NCBI GenBank assembly: GCA_030052745.1
Contig: JANBVO010000098.1
Span: 1 to 31,854, forward strand
Direction of reading: 5' to 3'
From: Pleurostoma richardsiae
Taxonomy: Eukaryota; Ascomycota; Sordariomycetes; Calosphaeriales; Pleurostomataceae
DNA length: 31,854 nucleotides
In this document: in pieces, positions 10,853 through 20,274 of the stretch
Numbering within the stretch: position 1 is the stretch's first letter
Layout: every line of letters begins with the position of its first letter
Notes under the pieces: generated by a model
The model's database searches: none
Seen by the model: the letters and a program-made list of their open reading frames with translations, nothing else
Told to the model about the DNA's origin: nothing
Position numbers and translations under genes: made by a program

Positions 10853-12777
10853 TCATGCCAACCCAAGGTCTCTGGAGAGTATTTCGACCGCAAATGCAGA
10901 TAGATCCTCTATGGGATTGAGAACATTTCCCCTGAAGTACGCCATGCCAGCCTCGTCCTGACAGTCTGCCCAGGCCTGGAGTAGCGCTGATTCTCTCTCG
11001 CGCCCTGGCAGACTCTCGATATCCCGCAGCATCCCCTTGGCCAAAGACAGCATCTCCCACTCGTCAGAGTGGGCCATGGAGGCATATTTAACTACCATGA
11101 GAAGTAGTCCTTGGCATATGGACACCTGGTCCGCCCGTTCCAACACAGCAATTACACCCGGATTCGAAATCTCGGCGAGCTCTTCCAGTGCGCGGCGCGG
11201 CGCTGTATTCGTTAAAGTCTTGGCGATGATCATGATACCCTTCAAGCGCCACTGCTTGAAAGGCGCAACGTGCCTATAAGGGTCGCTTTGAATCGCAGCG
11301 AAGCATGCGATCGACAGTGCGTCCGCCATGCGCTCTCGCTCCGTGTAATAAGCTACGGCGTTTTCAAGAGTACAGCCGAGGGGCTCGCTCGCAAACATCT
11401 TGGCTTCGATAAGCGGCCGGCAGTTCCGCCATTGGTGACGGAGATGGCAGAAGCGTTCGTCTGGCGTGCTATAGGTCATTGGCTCGCAAACCGGGTAGAG
11501 TTTGTTTATCAGAGCCTTGAGCTCTAAGCGCCGATTTTGTTGTCCCTCGATGGGAGGGTTGGAAAGTCTGCCAAGGTCCGACACGAGACTGAATGTATTC
11601 AGTGGGATAAGGGGCGATCTCTGGCAGACTTCATAGACGTCTAAATCATGTTTGCAGCGGGGACAGGCGCACTCGAAATGGTACAGCTCCAGCCCAAGTT
11701 GCCTGAAGGGTTTCGGTTTCGTATAGTCTGGTAGTCCACCTGTTAGACGTCGGGTGCTGCCTGTATTCTATTACTAGACATACCGATGTATGATATTGTG
11801 ATCTCATCGCCTGCCTCGATTGGCATCTCCGCCCTAAGCAAGGCTTTCCTTCTGGTGAAGACGACAATGGCATTAGGTGTGCAGGAATGGTTAGCCATTG
11901 CCAATGCAGGGTCTAAGAAGATTCCTGCCTGGCCAATATCTGCCTCCATCCTGTCGAAAGCGTTCGTTTGAATCTGCCGTACATCAGTAAATGCGCTCAC
12001 TGCACACTGCAGTTTCCCGCGGCAATAGGCGCTTGCAGAGGACCAGAGGGATTGTTCACCTTGCACAGGATCAATCTAGCGTTCTCTACCTCCTCCTTGG
12101 TCTCTCTGATTCCAGCATATGTTACGGCTGCGACTGCCTGAAGCTCCATGTCACGCCAGATCTGCTCCCTCTCCCTGAACTGCTCACTGTTAGCTGTTGG
12201 CTTTCGCGGGACGGAGAAAGAGGGGCCCGGAAGGGAAGGGGCTATAAGGCATCAACAGCTGCGTGTTGGGAGCACATCTGCGACGACTCCGCATATCGAT
12301 CCCGAGGACAGCGTCTCGTGAGGTCTATGCTGCAGAAGAACGTACCCTCTCGGCATTGCCCTCCAGCAGCTCAAAGGTAGCTCTCACATCCTCTTCGCCC
12401 CTGCGTAGGAGGGCCTGAAGGAGAGCCCTAACAGGAGTCGGTAGCCAGTCCTTGCCCACACTCCGACGCACCCGGCGGAACGCCTGACATTCCTGCTTGT
12501 GCACTAGATTCCAGTTTACTTTTTGGCACTTGGGACTACAGTACACGACTGCCCTGCAACCGGTACAGGTGCGGGTTCTGGTATCATGTGCGAGGCAGTG
12601 GCTGCATTCCGCTCTCGAAGACGCGCCGTCTGGGATGGCGATAAGAGGTGACGCGAAGGTTGCGATAAGCTCACCAGGGGCAAAGGCACGTAATGCTTGC
12701 ATAGATCGCCCGGCAGCGACACCCCTAGTGCCATGAATCCCAACGGAGGCGTACGTGTGTACTGGAGTGCTTGCCAT
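10853..12777 (-). CDS. SET and MYND domain protein (SMYD-like)
   Basis: Four exons on the minus strand: 12777-12346, 12179-12060, 11973-11784, 11727-10853, giving 538 residues. Introns have clean donors (GTACGT, GTGAAC, GTATGT) and branch points GCTAAC, ACTGAT and TCTAAC. The order is SMYD-like: first SET half (about 10-50), MYND zinc finger with C58, C61, C71, C74, C80, C84, H93 and C97, then the rest of the SET domain with NHSC at 212-215 and GDEITISYID just before the last junction, then a post-SET CACPRC cluster. The junctions restore exactly these motifs, which supports the model. SET proteins methylate lysines using S-adenosylmethionine; the substrate here is unknown. The C-terminal 260 residues are probably helical. 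Confidence 0.85.
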
Positions 12778-13317
12778 GGCTGGTCAAGAGAATGGACCGA
12801 GACTTGCTAGGCAGAGGTTGTCGTCGGGGTATGAACATAGAACATCTGTGAATGTCCTACCGTGGACATAGTGGCATGGTGCTTCCGCTGTAGACACAGT
12901 AAACCATTCATTGTTCCAAACATCCCACATTTCTTGTCTCTTCCACAAATGCTGCAATACGATGTCACGTTATTTGCCAAGGACTCTACAAAATTAAAGG
13001 TACATAAACAGTGTGCGGACAGCTCGTGAGGTTCGTATTCAAACCTAGGCGAGAGCACGAATGATAGTGATGGAGCTATATTCTACGAGACCTCTATACA
13101 TGGTTGACTCGCCATTACCAAACACCTGCATTGTTTGACGCGTTTATTCATCTAAGCGACGGCAATAGCCGTACCACGCCGAACATACGATAGATAGGAA
13201 CAATGCTACCTAGGAAGTATGGTCTCTCTCCGATATAGAGTCATGTACCACACAACCTGTATGCAAAACCCCCCCCCCCGGTGTCTGTTAAGATGGCAAT
13301 AGACCAACAAAAGCTGC
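12778..13317. other. intergenic region between SET-MYND and SIL1
   Basis: Promoter side of the SET-MYND gene and 3' side of SIL1, both on the minus strand. Nothing coding is recognisable. An 11-base C run lies at 13269-13279, about 40 bp past the SIL1 stop codon. Confidence 0.5.
13269..13279 (+). repeat. poly-C tract (11 C)
   Basis: Uninterrupted run of 11 C just downstream of the SIL1 stop codon (read as poly-G on the transcribed strand). Confidence 0.85.
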
Positions 13318-14601
13318 CTAGAAGTCATCACTGCGTACATGTGTATCTTGTTCCCGCAGCCTTTTCTGCCTTTGCAAGGCCTCCCATAGATCCTGGCTCC
13401 AGTGCTCTGGATAGTCCGAATACTCCCTTGCGAGTCTTCGCAGATGGTACTCCCAACAGCTCTCATTTGCCCCTACCGTATCAAGATGACAGGCATCGTC
13501 ACCGGATGTTTGATTCCGAGGCCATTCTCCCAGAATGGCGCCCATGCCCGCGTCCAAGAAATTGTCCATGACCAGGTTCGCGAGTTTCCGTTTTGCGGCC
13601 TCGGTTTCCGCCATGTCCATGACCAGAAACTGCAATATCTGCGCCATTGCACCATTCTCCAGGAAATCCATGCGAATGAGAGGGCTCTTGATTAGACCGT
13701 TCAGAGCGGACACCTTCGCTTTGATTAGTGCGATCGCTCCCTCTCCTAAGCTTAGCTTCTCCCGCTCTATGCCATCATCTGGCAGGAGCACGCCGAAGAG
13801 AGCACGATCTAGTGTGTCCCGAGAACCGGGACACATTGTCTGGCTGAGACTACTCCACACCTTCTCCACCCCTCGGAGGGCGGCCTGGTTGTTCTGGAGA
13901 GCAGCGCTGATGATAGAGGCCGCTGTACACACCTGCGCAAGATGTGCCGTGTCCTCGTCGCGGAGCACGTCAGTCTTGCCCATCATGCAAAGTAGTGTCC
14001 TGATAGTCTCCAGGTCCTCTGTGATCCTCAGTCCATAATATATGTCGTGGGCCAGTTCTCGGAGAATCTCAAGGGCGGCATCAAGCAGTTCATCATCACT
14101 CATCCTCCAACCCCACTTCAGGGCCGCCAAAGCATCATAAAACGACCGTGAATCATCCTGCGGAGCCTTAATTTTCCCAACTAAATCATAGGCTGGTGCT
14201 CCATGCAGAACATAAGTGACTTCCACTTGCTCCGGCCCAAGCACGAGCACCGAGGAATCCGTGGGCGGGCCTCCCAGTGACGAATCGAGGTCGCTAGGTA
14301 CGTCGAGCTTTGCCTCTTTCTCGCCCGTCCAGACATTTAAGCGGACGTGAAGCCCTACCGGCAGCTCCTGGTCGTCACGTACTGTTTCAAACTTGTCCGT
14401 GGGCTGAAATACCCTTGGATAGCATCCCGACGGGTCATTCGTGTGGCAGATAACATCTGCCGCTGGTGAAAGTGAAGTGTCTACCCCCACAACGGATGTT
14501 GCAAGGGTGAACGCGGGCGTAAGCAGGTGCCAGTAGAAAAGCGCCCCAGGAGCGAGCATACAGAAACGTGACAGTTGAAAGATCATCGCCTTCCAACCCA
14601 T
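13318..14601 (-). CDS. SIL1: SIL1, ER nucleotide-exchange factor for Kar2/BiP
   Basis: Single exon; the first ATG in frame is 14601, giving 427 residues (the frame opens two codons earlier with GTG). A hydrophobic N-terminus (about 6-36) looks like a signal peptide. Next comes the segment most typical of fungal Sil1: VICHTNDPSGCYPRVFQPTD, then LPVGLHVRLNVWTGEKEAK. The rest is an armadillo-like helical body including ELAHDIYYGLRI. Sil1 releases ADP from the Hsp70 BiP in the ER lumen and supports translocation and folding. The C-terminus ends RSDDF, not a standard HDEL-type retrieval signal. The gene is divergent from the complex I subunit gene, 464 bp away. A start at the internal ATG five codons further in is possible. 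Confidence 0.85.
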   Translation of the reverse strand: MGWKAMIFQLSRFCMLAPGALFYWHLLTPAFTLATSVVGVDTSLSPAADVICHTNDPSGCYPRVFQPTDKFETVRDDQELPVGLHVRLNVWTGEKEAKLDVPSDLDSSLGGPPTDSSVLVLGPEQVEVTYVLHGAPAYDLVGKIKAPQDDSRSFYDALAALKWGWRMSDDELLDAALEILRELAHDIYYGLRITEDLETIRTLLCMMGKTDVLRDEDTAHLAQVCTAASIISAALQNNQAALRGVEKVWSSLSQTMCPGSRDTLDRALFGVLLPDDGIEREKLSLGEGAIALIKAKVSALNGLIKSPLIRMDFLENGAMAQILQFLVMDMAETEAAKRKLANLVMDNFLDAGMGAILGEWPRNQTSGDDACHLDTVGANESCWEYHLRRLAREYSDYPEHWSQDLWEALQRQKRLREQDTHVRSDDF

Positions 14602-15065
14602 CGTCACTTGAACTGTGTAGTAAAGCGTGGTAAGGTGGAATGCACCGAGCTAGAAAGAAAAGCCAGAGGAGAACCACAGAAGCAAGCACTGAAACAGCCA
14701 CCCGCGCGAGGTCAAAACAGGGTTGAGCAGGCGACGCAGCTAAAGAGAAGCTCAGCTGACAGGCATCGGATTCCACATTGAAAATCTGGGGAAGAATACT
14801 CCTGCCGGAGGCGGTTCCCTATAGGGGCGGCGGAGATCACCAGCACACATCGTCGTCGTCCAGGAGTGGAGAAGTGAGCCAAAATGTTCAGGCAGTACGG
14901 ATTTCCCGAGAAGCGCGCTAGGCGCCAATCTCGGCTAGCGGCAATCCGAATTGCCGCAACGCAACGGCAACTGGCAGGACTCACACCTTTCACACCGTCG
15001 CGATTCTCAGGAGATAGATATTTCGGAGATCATTGAGCTTCAAACAATCACGCGCACAGGTCAAT
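14602..15065. promoter_or_regulatory. shared promoter region of SIL1 and the complex I subunit gene
   Basis: The two genes are transcribed away from each other from this 464-bp segment, so it must hold both promoters. I see no gene in it and no motif I would name. Confidence 0.5.
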
Positions 15066-15795
15066 ATGCTTGCTCTTCGGCAGAGAGCAGCCTGTATTGC
15101 CCGGAATTCCAGGCCTGCCTCTCTGCGGTCGCGGCGATATGCCTCCGGCAGTCACAGCCATGGGGAACACTCACACCATACACCAGCCGTCGAGGAGCCT
15201 CTAGGTGTATGTCAGCTTCTCGTGGCTCTGCCTTGGTGCATCCAACTCTAATCAAAATTGATGCGGGAGACCATATACTTATTGGCTAATCCACTGCTCT
15301 AGGCTGCATTCTACGTTGCACTGGCGGCGATCCCGACGTCGATTTTTGTCTACTCGATTTCGAGGCCAGCCAAGGACGGCGAGCTCACGAGCTTCACGAA
15401 ATTTTTCAATAGTTTTGAATCCTTGAGCAAGACTTGGGAAGAGCGTAACATCGTCCGAACTGCCATTTTCGAGCAGGCAGCCCATGATAAGCACCTACTC
15501 TACAATGCTGGTCGGAACAAGCACGTAGAGCTGACCTACCCGGAGTGCGTTCCCCTTCCCCTTCCCTATTACCGCCGATGCACATATTTAGATTCTAGGA
15601 CTCGTCCTATACATGGATCCTCTAGATCAGATTGGGAACTGACAGCGCTGAAGGGTCTTTCAAACGGGATCACCGTACAATGTCCCTGCTGGCCACTACA
15701 TAAACTTGGAGAAAGTGGTCGATCATTACAGACAGCAGCACCTGGATGAAGAGACGAGGAAATCGCAAGCACTCACCGAAAGGAGGACAGAGTAA
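15066..15795 (+). CDS. complex I accessory subunit, similar to the fungal 17.8-kDa subunit
   Basis: Three exons: 15066-15206, 15303-15544, 15654-15795, 174 residues. Introns have GTATGT with a GCTAAT branch and GTGCGT with an ACTGAC branch; both junctions restore one smooth frame. The N-terminus (MLALRQRAACIARNSRP, then many Arg/Ser) is a mitochondrial presequence, followed by a His-rich segment and one transmembrane helix (AAFYVALAAIPTSIFVYSI, about 48-66). The soluble part contains KTWEERN and NVPAGHYINLEKVVDHY. This architecture, and the sequence as I remember it, match an accessory subunit of mitochondrial NADH:ubiquinone oxidoreductase, close to the Neurospora 17.8-kDa protein. The exact subunit name is from memory and not checked. 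Confidence 0.7.
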
Positions 15796-16338
15796 GCGCC
15801 ACTCATGGCATTAATCTCAGCATTGGTCCTAGGAACGTGTACCTGAGATCCCAGAGCAAGAACATTCACTTCCCATCCAAGTTCCGGTGCCATTCGTATC
15901 CCTTGTGATGTGCTTCTCCGTAGCTATAAACATGGCAGGCATGTGCAATTATCTCCCGCTCAATCCCTTTACCCGGGGCAGCTCAGTCTGCTACCGTATA
16001 AACACTACGGGGAGAACAAGACATTCGGTCGCGAGGTTCAGTATTTGCGACATATCATAAAGCTCTCACCAACTTGTACACACAATTCTGAGCGACACTA
16101 TCCTGTGTATGTACGCGAGCGGCTTTAGCTGAAAAGGCATAGCGGCCTGCCTTAAGGGGGCTGAGTCAATAACTCTGCCTCGGCTCCCGCACAATACCAT
16201 ACACCGAAAGCCCTAGTTTAACTGTCACGGTAGTTCTGTATTCTCTATCATTGCTACCCATAGCGCTGCCGCAGCCAGCAGAGCTGATGCCGTTCGCACC
16301 ATCCACAGTTCCTCACGACCAGGCAGTTCCGCAACCCT
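15796..16338. other. intergenic region between convergent complex I and uS19 genes
   Basis: Shared 3' side of two convergent genes. The only open frames are short and lack recognisable content. Confidence 0.5.
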
Positions 16339-17093
16339 CTACTTGAGGGGAATGAAGCGAGAGGAGTGTGTAGCACCGATACCGGGTCTTCCGTGCTTCA
16401 CTGGTTTGCTGTGAACTAGTCAGTGGGTGGGAAATACAACATCAGCCATACAACCACATACTATGAGATAGAGAACTCCGCGAGATAATGGCCGACCATT
16501 TCTGGCTTAATCTCGACTTGGTTAAACTCCTTGCCCGAGTAGATACCAATCACGCTTCCGATCATCTCAGGAACAACAATCATGTCGCGGAGATGGGTCT
16601 TGACGACTTCCGGCTTCTCGTTAGGCGGCGCCTCTGACTTGGCCCGTCTCAATTTCTTGATCAGACCCATCGGCTTCCGCTTCAGACCGCGGTTGATCCG
16701 TCTTCTGGCGCGTGCATGAACGACATCCCGGAGCTGCTCGGAGCTGAGGTCCAGGAGCCTGTGTTTGGGGAAAGTCAGCGTTTGCGACCCCTGATCTCTA
16801 CAAACCTTCCAGCGCGCAAGGAGGAATTGTTTGTGTGCATCCTCCACGTTATTCATCCTCGACACCGCGGCCTTTTGGAAAGAACATGCCAATCCGTAGA
16901 AGATTCAAGGTTTTGACATACTGCTCGAGGTCGATTCCACGGTAAGAAAACTTGCGGAAAGCTCTCTTCTTCTTGAGCTCAGCGGCCTCCTCGGCATTCT
17001 GTAGACGGTCAGCAGTCACCTCCATCTCGGGCTAAGCACTGTCTGTTAAAGCAAGCCGCGCAAGTGTCTTGCACATACATATTCATCCGCCAT
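16339..17093 (-). CDS. RPS15: 40S ribosomal protein uS19 (RPS15)
   Basis: Four exons on the minus strand: 17093-17079, 16998-16922, 16758-16462, 16408-16339, 152 residues, the normal length. The spliced protein begins [20 protein letters not shown] and ends [18 protein letters not shown]. The core has [20 protein letters not shown] and [20 protein letters not shown], almost unchanged from other eukaryotes. Exon 1 codes only five residues. The intron at 16921-16759 is the longest in the window (163 nt). uS19 sits in the head of the small subunit next to the decoding and P-site tRNA region. Without the last exon the frame stops at a TAG right at the donor site, so the junction is needed. Divergent from the glutaredoxin gene. 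Confidence 0.97.
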
Positions 17094-17810
17094 GATTGAT
17101 GTCGAGTTTGGTGAGAAATGTCCGCTCCTGTCGATATGGAAGAGTCTGGCGCAGGGAGGCGGATAGGTTTTGGATAGGAACGCGGCAGGTCTGGTTGCGG
17201 GTCTTAGGCCTCGCAGGTCTCAGGCACACGGTATTGGCATAAATTTTGTAGGGTTCAAGTGCCCTCGAAGTCTTCACTATCACGTGATAACAGACCGCTA
17301 GTAGATAATGGTGGCAGCTGTACCTAGGTACCACTACCCTGCGGGCACATCGCTACCTACCTAGGTACGGATTAATATATGAACCGAAGTCCGAAACATA
17401 ATTTCTCACACCGGGTCAGATAAGTACCGAAAGCTCTTATCTACCTAAGGTACCTACTTTGGTACCTTACGCAACTAGCGTACCATCCTATTTTGCCTAC
17501 CATACCTACCTAGGCATCTGAGCATCTGAGACTACCTTAGTTCAATACAGGGAAGGCAAGTGTTGGTCAGCATTCACACTATCGTACAACCGACACCAGA
17601 CATTGCCTGAGTTGACGAGCCATCGAGCGCTGTGCAAAGGTGTACTCCACATTGTGCCTTCACTCCTGCCTTTTACACTCCTCTACATCTGCTACTGCTT
17701 CCTCTGCGGCTTGCCCGGTGGGCAATGCACCACCGCAGCGCAGCCTCGCTTCTGCCACGCCTTCTCTTTCCCGGCTACCCCCTTGACCCGTCCCGGCGTA
17801 TCTGCTCGCC
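17094..17810. promoter_or_regulatory. divergent promoter region of RPS15 and the glutaredoxin gene
   Basis: This 717-bp segment separates two genes transcribed away from each other. It holds a second cluster of TACCTAGGTA-type boxes (about 17319-17514). The part before 17811 is pyrimidine-rich, as is common before fungal start codons. No coding exon is supported. Confidence 0.5.
17319..17514. repeat. second cluster of TACCTAGGTA / GGTACC boxes
   Basis: Copies of CCTAGG and GGTACC occur near 17322-17333, 17354-17367, 17443-17468 and 17502-17513. They are the same words as in the 8186-8457 cluster, again in an intergenic divergent promoter region. Confidence 0.65.
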
Positions 17811-18713
17811 ATGCCTTCCCCGCGTCGCATAAAGATACTATTTATCGCCGTTGTCGCGTTTGTAGTTGTCCTTCTCATGTGGACATCGCAGCTACGACAG
17901 ACACGTGATGCCGATACCCGGACAATTCAAGACTTCTACCGCAAGACCGTGAATGCCATGGACAGAGCGGATGGCAGCGGGCAGGCTGCGGCGAATGTCC
18001 CGGAGGGCAAGCTGCCCGGGAAGAGCAGCGCCGACAAAGACAGGGACGGTGATGTCGACGCCGACGACGAAAAGCTAGCCAAGGAGATGGCAGACCGTCT
18101 CAAAGCCGCTGAGCAGAAGGCCAAGGATCTCGCCAACGCAAAGGCTCCCAACAAGCCCGATGCGCCGGAGAAGGTCATCGGGGTTGGTAGCGCCGCTAAC
18201 GGCCAGGATAAGAAGGGTAATGTTAATGGGGTTGATGGTTTCGAGGAATTGCAGGAAACCAGAGAAACAAATGAGGAACATGAGGTCGAACTCACGCTGA
18301 ACGATATCCTGAAGAAGTCGCCCGGTACGTCTATTTCACACCCTCGGCGCGATGATTCCTTGCGGTACACTTTATGTCTAATACTTGGCTATGCAGTCAT
18401 AATCTTCTCAAAAACGTATTGCCAGTATAGCAAACGTGCAAAGGGCATTTTGCTGGACAAGTATATCATCGAGCCAGCTCCATTTGTCGTCGAGCTCGAC
18501 ACGCATCCGCTTGGCAAGGAGATACAAACTCGGTTAGGGGAGATGACTGGCCGTCGGACGGTGCCGAACATTCTGATCAATGGTAAAAGCATAGGTGGTA
18601 GCGACGACGTCTCTGAGCTTGACACACAGCATCTCTTGGTGAACACGATTGAGAAGCTCGGTGGTAAACGAATGCAAATAAAAGAACGATTTAGTAAAGT
18701 AGATAATATTTAA
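17811..18713 (+). CDS. membrane-anchored glutaredoxin (Grx6/Grx7 type)
   Basis: Two exons, 17811-18324 and 18397-18713; the 72-nt intron (GTACGT..GCAG, branch CTAAT) is stop-free and in frame, so it must be removed to join KSP to VIIFSKTYCQYS. About 276 residues: a short basic cytosolic end, one transmembrane helix (about 7-25, ILFIAVVAFVVVLLMW), an acidic Ala/Lys/Asp-rich linker, then the glutaredoxin domain. The active site is CQYS with C180; TVPNILINGKSIGGSDDV supplies the cis-proline and glutathione contacts. Grx6/Grx7 of yeast are ER/Golgi membrane proteins of this layout that handle lumenal glutathione redox. The final 15 or so codons become AT-rich and run straight into the mutated repeat block, so the C-terminus may be altered. 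Confidence 0.88.
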   Translation: MPSPRRIKILFIAVVAFVVVLLMWTSQLRQTRDADTRTIQDFYRKTVNAMDRADGSGQAAANVPEGKLPGKSSADKDRDGDVDADDEKLAKEMADRLKAAEQKAKDLANAKAPNKPDAPEKVIGVGSAANGQDKKGNVNGVDGFEELQETRETNEEHEVELTLNDILKKSPGTSISHPRRDDSLRYTLCLILGYAVIIFSKTYCQYSKRAKGILLDKYIIEPAPFVVELDTHPLGKEIQTRLGEMTGRRTVPNILINGKSIGGSDDVSELDTQHLLVNTIEKLGGKRMQIKERFSKVDNI

Positions 18714-19116
18714 TTATTTCTTTTCTTATAATCTTATATTTATAAAGTGTTTTATTTATTTTATATGTATTAAAATTAAATTATTATTTATATAATAATT
18801 TATATAATAATTATAAAAAATTAATATATTTAAAAAAAAATATCTAATATAAAAAATAATATATTAATACTTATAAAACTTTATACTACGTGTTTTAAAA
18901 TACTTTTAAAAGAAACTACTATATGTTTTAAGTACTCTCTGAAAGAACACTTAAAACTATTTAATACGTAAAGCATTAAGCTTAGCTGTATATAAAGTAA
19001 GCTTAATAAATAAATATACTAAATAAAGAATTAAGTTCTTAATATTATACTACTTAATATCTTAACTTGAACGTTATACTTTAGTTTATGTAGACTTTTA
19101 CGCAGTTAGTTTTAAT
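18714..19116. other. AT-rich stretch without recognisable content
   Basis: About 400 bp of very low complexity A/T sequence between the glutaredoxin stop codon and the first transposon remains. Nothing in it can be identified; it may be an older, saturated repeat. Confidence 0.5.
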
Positions 19117-19935
19117 CAGAGTTAGTAAACTAGTAGAACTAATATAGTATTACCCAATACTAATACTAGTCTAGTATTTACTAGACTAGTATTATACTAG
19201 TTTAGTATAATATTACCCAATACTAATACTAGTCTAGTATTACTAGTCTAGTATTTTAATATACTAGTATATTAGTCTTAATAGTATGAATTATAAAATA
19301 AAAATATAATTAGATTATTAAGTAATATTATAATAATAAATTAAATTAAATAAATAACTTAGTATATAATAATAAATAGAATAACTAATTTTTTTCTTTT
19401 AATTTTTCTTTTAATCCTTTTTTTAATTTCTTTATATCTTTAATTTTCTAACTCTTTAATAAAATAAACATTTTAATCGTTTCTAAATTAAGCTTATTTC
19501 TAGGCTTTATAATAATATTATTAGTAATTAAAAAAAATACTTTTAATAGAAGCTAAAGTAGCTGGAATTATTAAATAACGTCTAGCAATTATACTTAAAA
19601 TAAAATATCTATAAGTATTATTTTTCTAGTATATCAAAATATCAACCTATTTATATATTAATATATAAGTTAAATATATAAATATATATCATACAAATTA
19701 CTTACTTCTTTAACTTTACATTCTTCTTTTATATATAATAAATATTTTTTTTTTCAAAAGAAAATATAAATAATTCATCGTCTAAAGAATTATTTTATAA
19801 AGGAAGTAAAGGTATAACGTTATATATATCTTCATTAATTCTATTAAATGAAATATTAAGATTAGTATTAATTATTAATCCTTCTTTTTCTTTTTTAACA
19901 CTATATAATATTAATATATAAAATATAAATATAAT
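19117..19935 (-). mobile_element. decayed hAT-like DNA transposon, C-terminal transposase part
   Basis: On the minus strand around 19600-19410 the reading IARRYLIIPATLASIKSIFF, then after a one-base shift KPRNKLNLETIKMFILLKS, follows the pattern of the hAT dimerisation region (RYLxIPATSASxERxFS ... RNxLxxETIxxLxxLKxW). The frame is damaged by point mutations and at least one indel. A possible inverted-repeat end, CAGAGTTAGTA, lies at 19117. The chromovirus inserted at 19940/19941 and separates this part from the rest of the transposon, which is not seen in the window. Confidence 0.5.
19148..19241 (+). repeat. 63-bp period repeat rich in TACTAGTCTAGTA
   Basis: The same 31-bp unit, starting TATTACCCAATACTAATACT, occurs at 19148-19178 and 19211-19241. 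It is surrounded by palindromic CTAG-containing words. It sits next to the putative transposon end and resembles the subterminal sequence at 31800-31854. Confidence 0.7.
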
Positions 19936-19940
19936 AAAAT

Positions 19941-20233
19941 TATAAGAAGGACGCTAGGAAGGTAGCACCTAGCCGTTCATAGAAGAAGAAAGCTTAGGCC
20001 ACGATAGCCCAAGCCCGGGCAGGGCACCTGACTGAGCACATGCCCAGGCACGTGCGGAATGCCGTGACTAGCCGGGCCCCTTTTAGGGCCTGGGGCCTGT
20101 ACAGGCTCCTTTTAAGGCCGTTCGCCGGGCCTTCGGAGAACAATTAGTAAGTTAAAGTTTCACAACTAAGAATATACTACCCTTTGTACTATATCTCCCT
20201 TCTTTACTTTATAAATATACCGATTCCTTTATA
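19941..20233 (+). repeat. 5' LTR of the chromovirus
   Basis: Starts TATAAGAAGG (TG changed to TA) and ends CCTTTATA. The core (about 19960-20130) is GC-rich and keeps many CA/TG dinucleotides, unlike the interior. It aligns without length change to the 3' LTR. Confidence 0.93.
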
Positions 20234-20250
20234 AGTTTCAACTTCTATCC
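20234..20250 (+). other. putative primer-binding region of the chromovirus
   Basis: The bases right after the 5' LTR (AGTTTCAACTTCTATCC) do not look like a standard tRNA-complementary site starting TGG. The word TTCAACTT (20237-20244) is complementary to AAGTTGAA inside the LTR (29526-29533 in the 3' copy), which would allow self-priming as in Tf1-like elements. Inference only. Confidence 0.3.
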
Positions 20251-20274
20251 CCTAAGGACAGGTAAGCTAGAGAG

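Noticed and set aside
13535-14038. 167-residue plus-strand frame
   Set aside because: Antisense shadow of SIL1 with no recognisable content.
16461-16892. 143-residue frame beginning MACSFQ as a separate gene
   Set aside because: It reads through intron 2 of RPS15 and stops at the donor of intron 3; the spliced uS19 model explains it.
16759-16921. Box C/D snoRNA in the long RPS15 intron
   Set aside because: AGGATGA and CTGA words are present but box C has a mismatch, and the CTGA is the intron branch point.
17936-18370. 144-residue minus-strand Ser/Leu-rich frame
   Set aside because: Antisense shadow of the Ala/Lys/Asp-rich linker of the glutaredoxin; low-complexity artefact.
19148-19241. 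CRISPR-like array or telomeric repeat
   Set aside because: Only two copies with palindromic AT-rich spacers in a eukaryotic transposon context; ACCC words do not form TTAGGG arrays.
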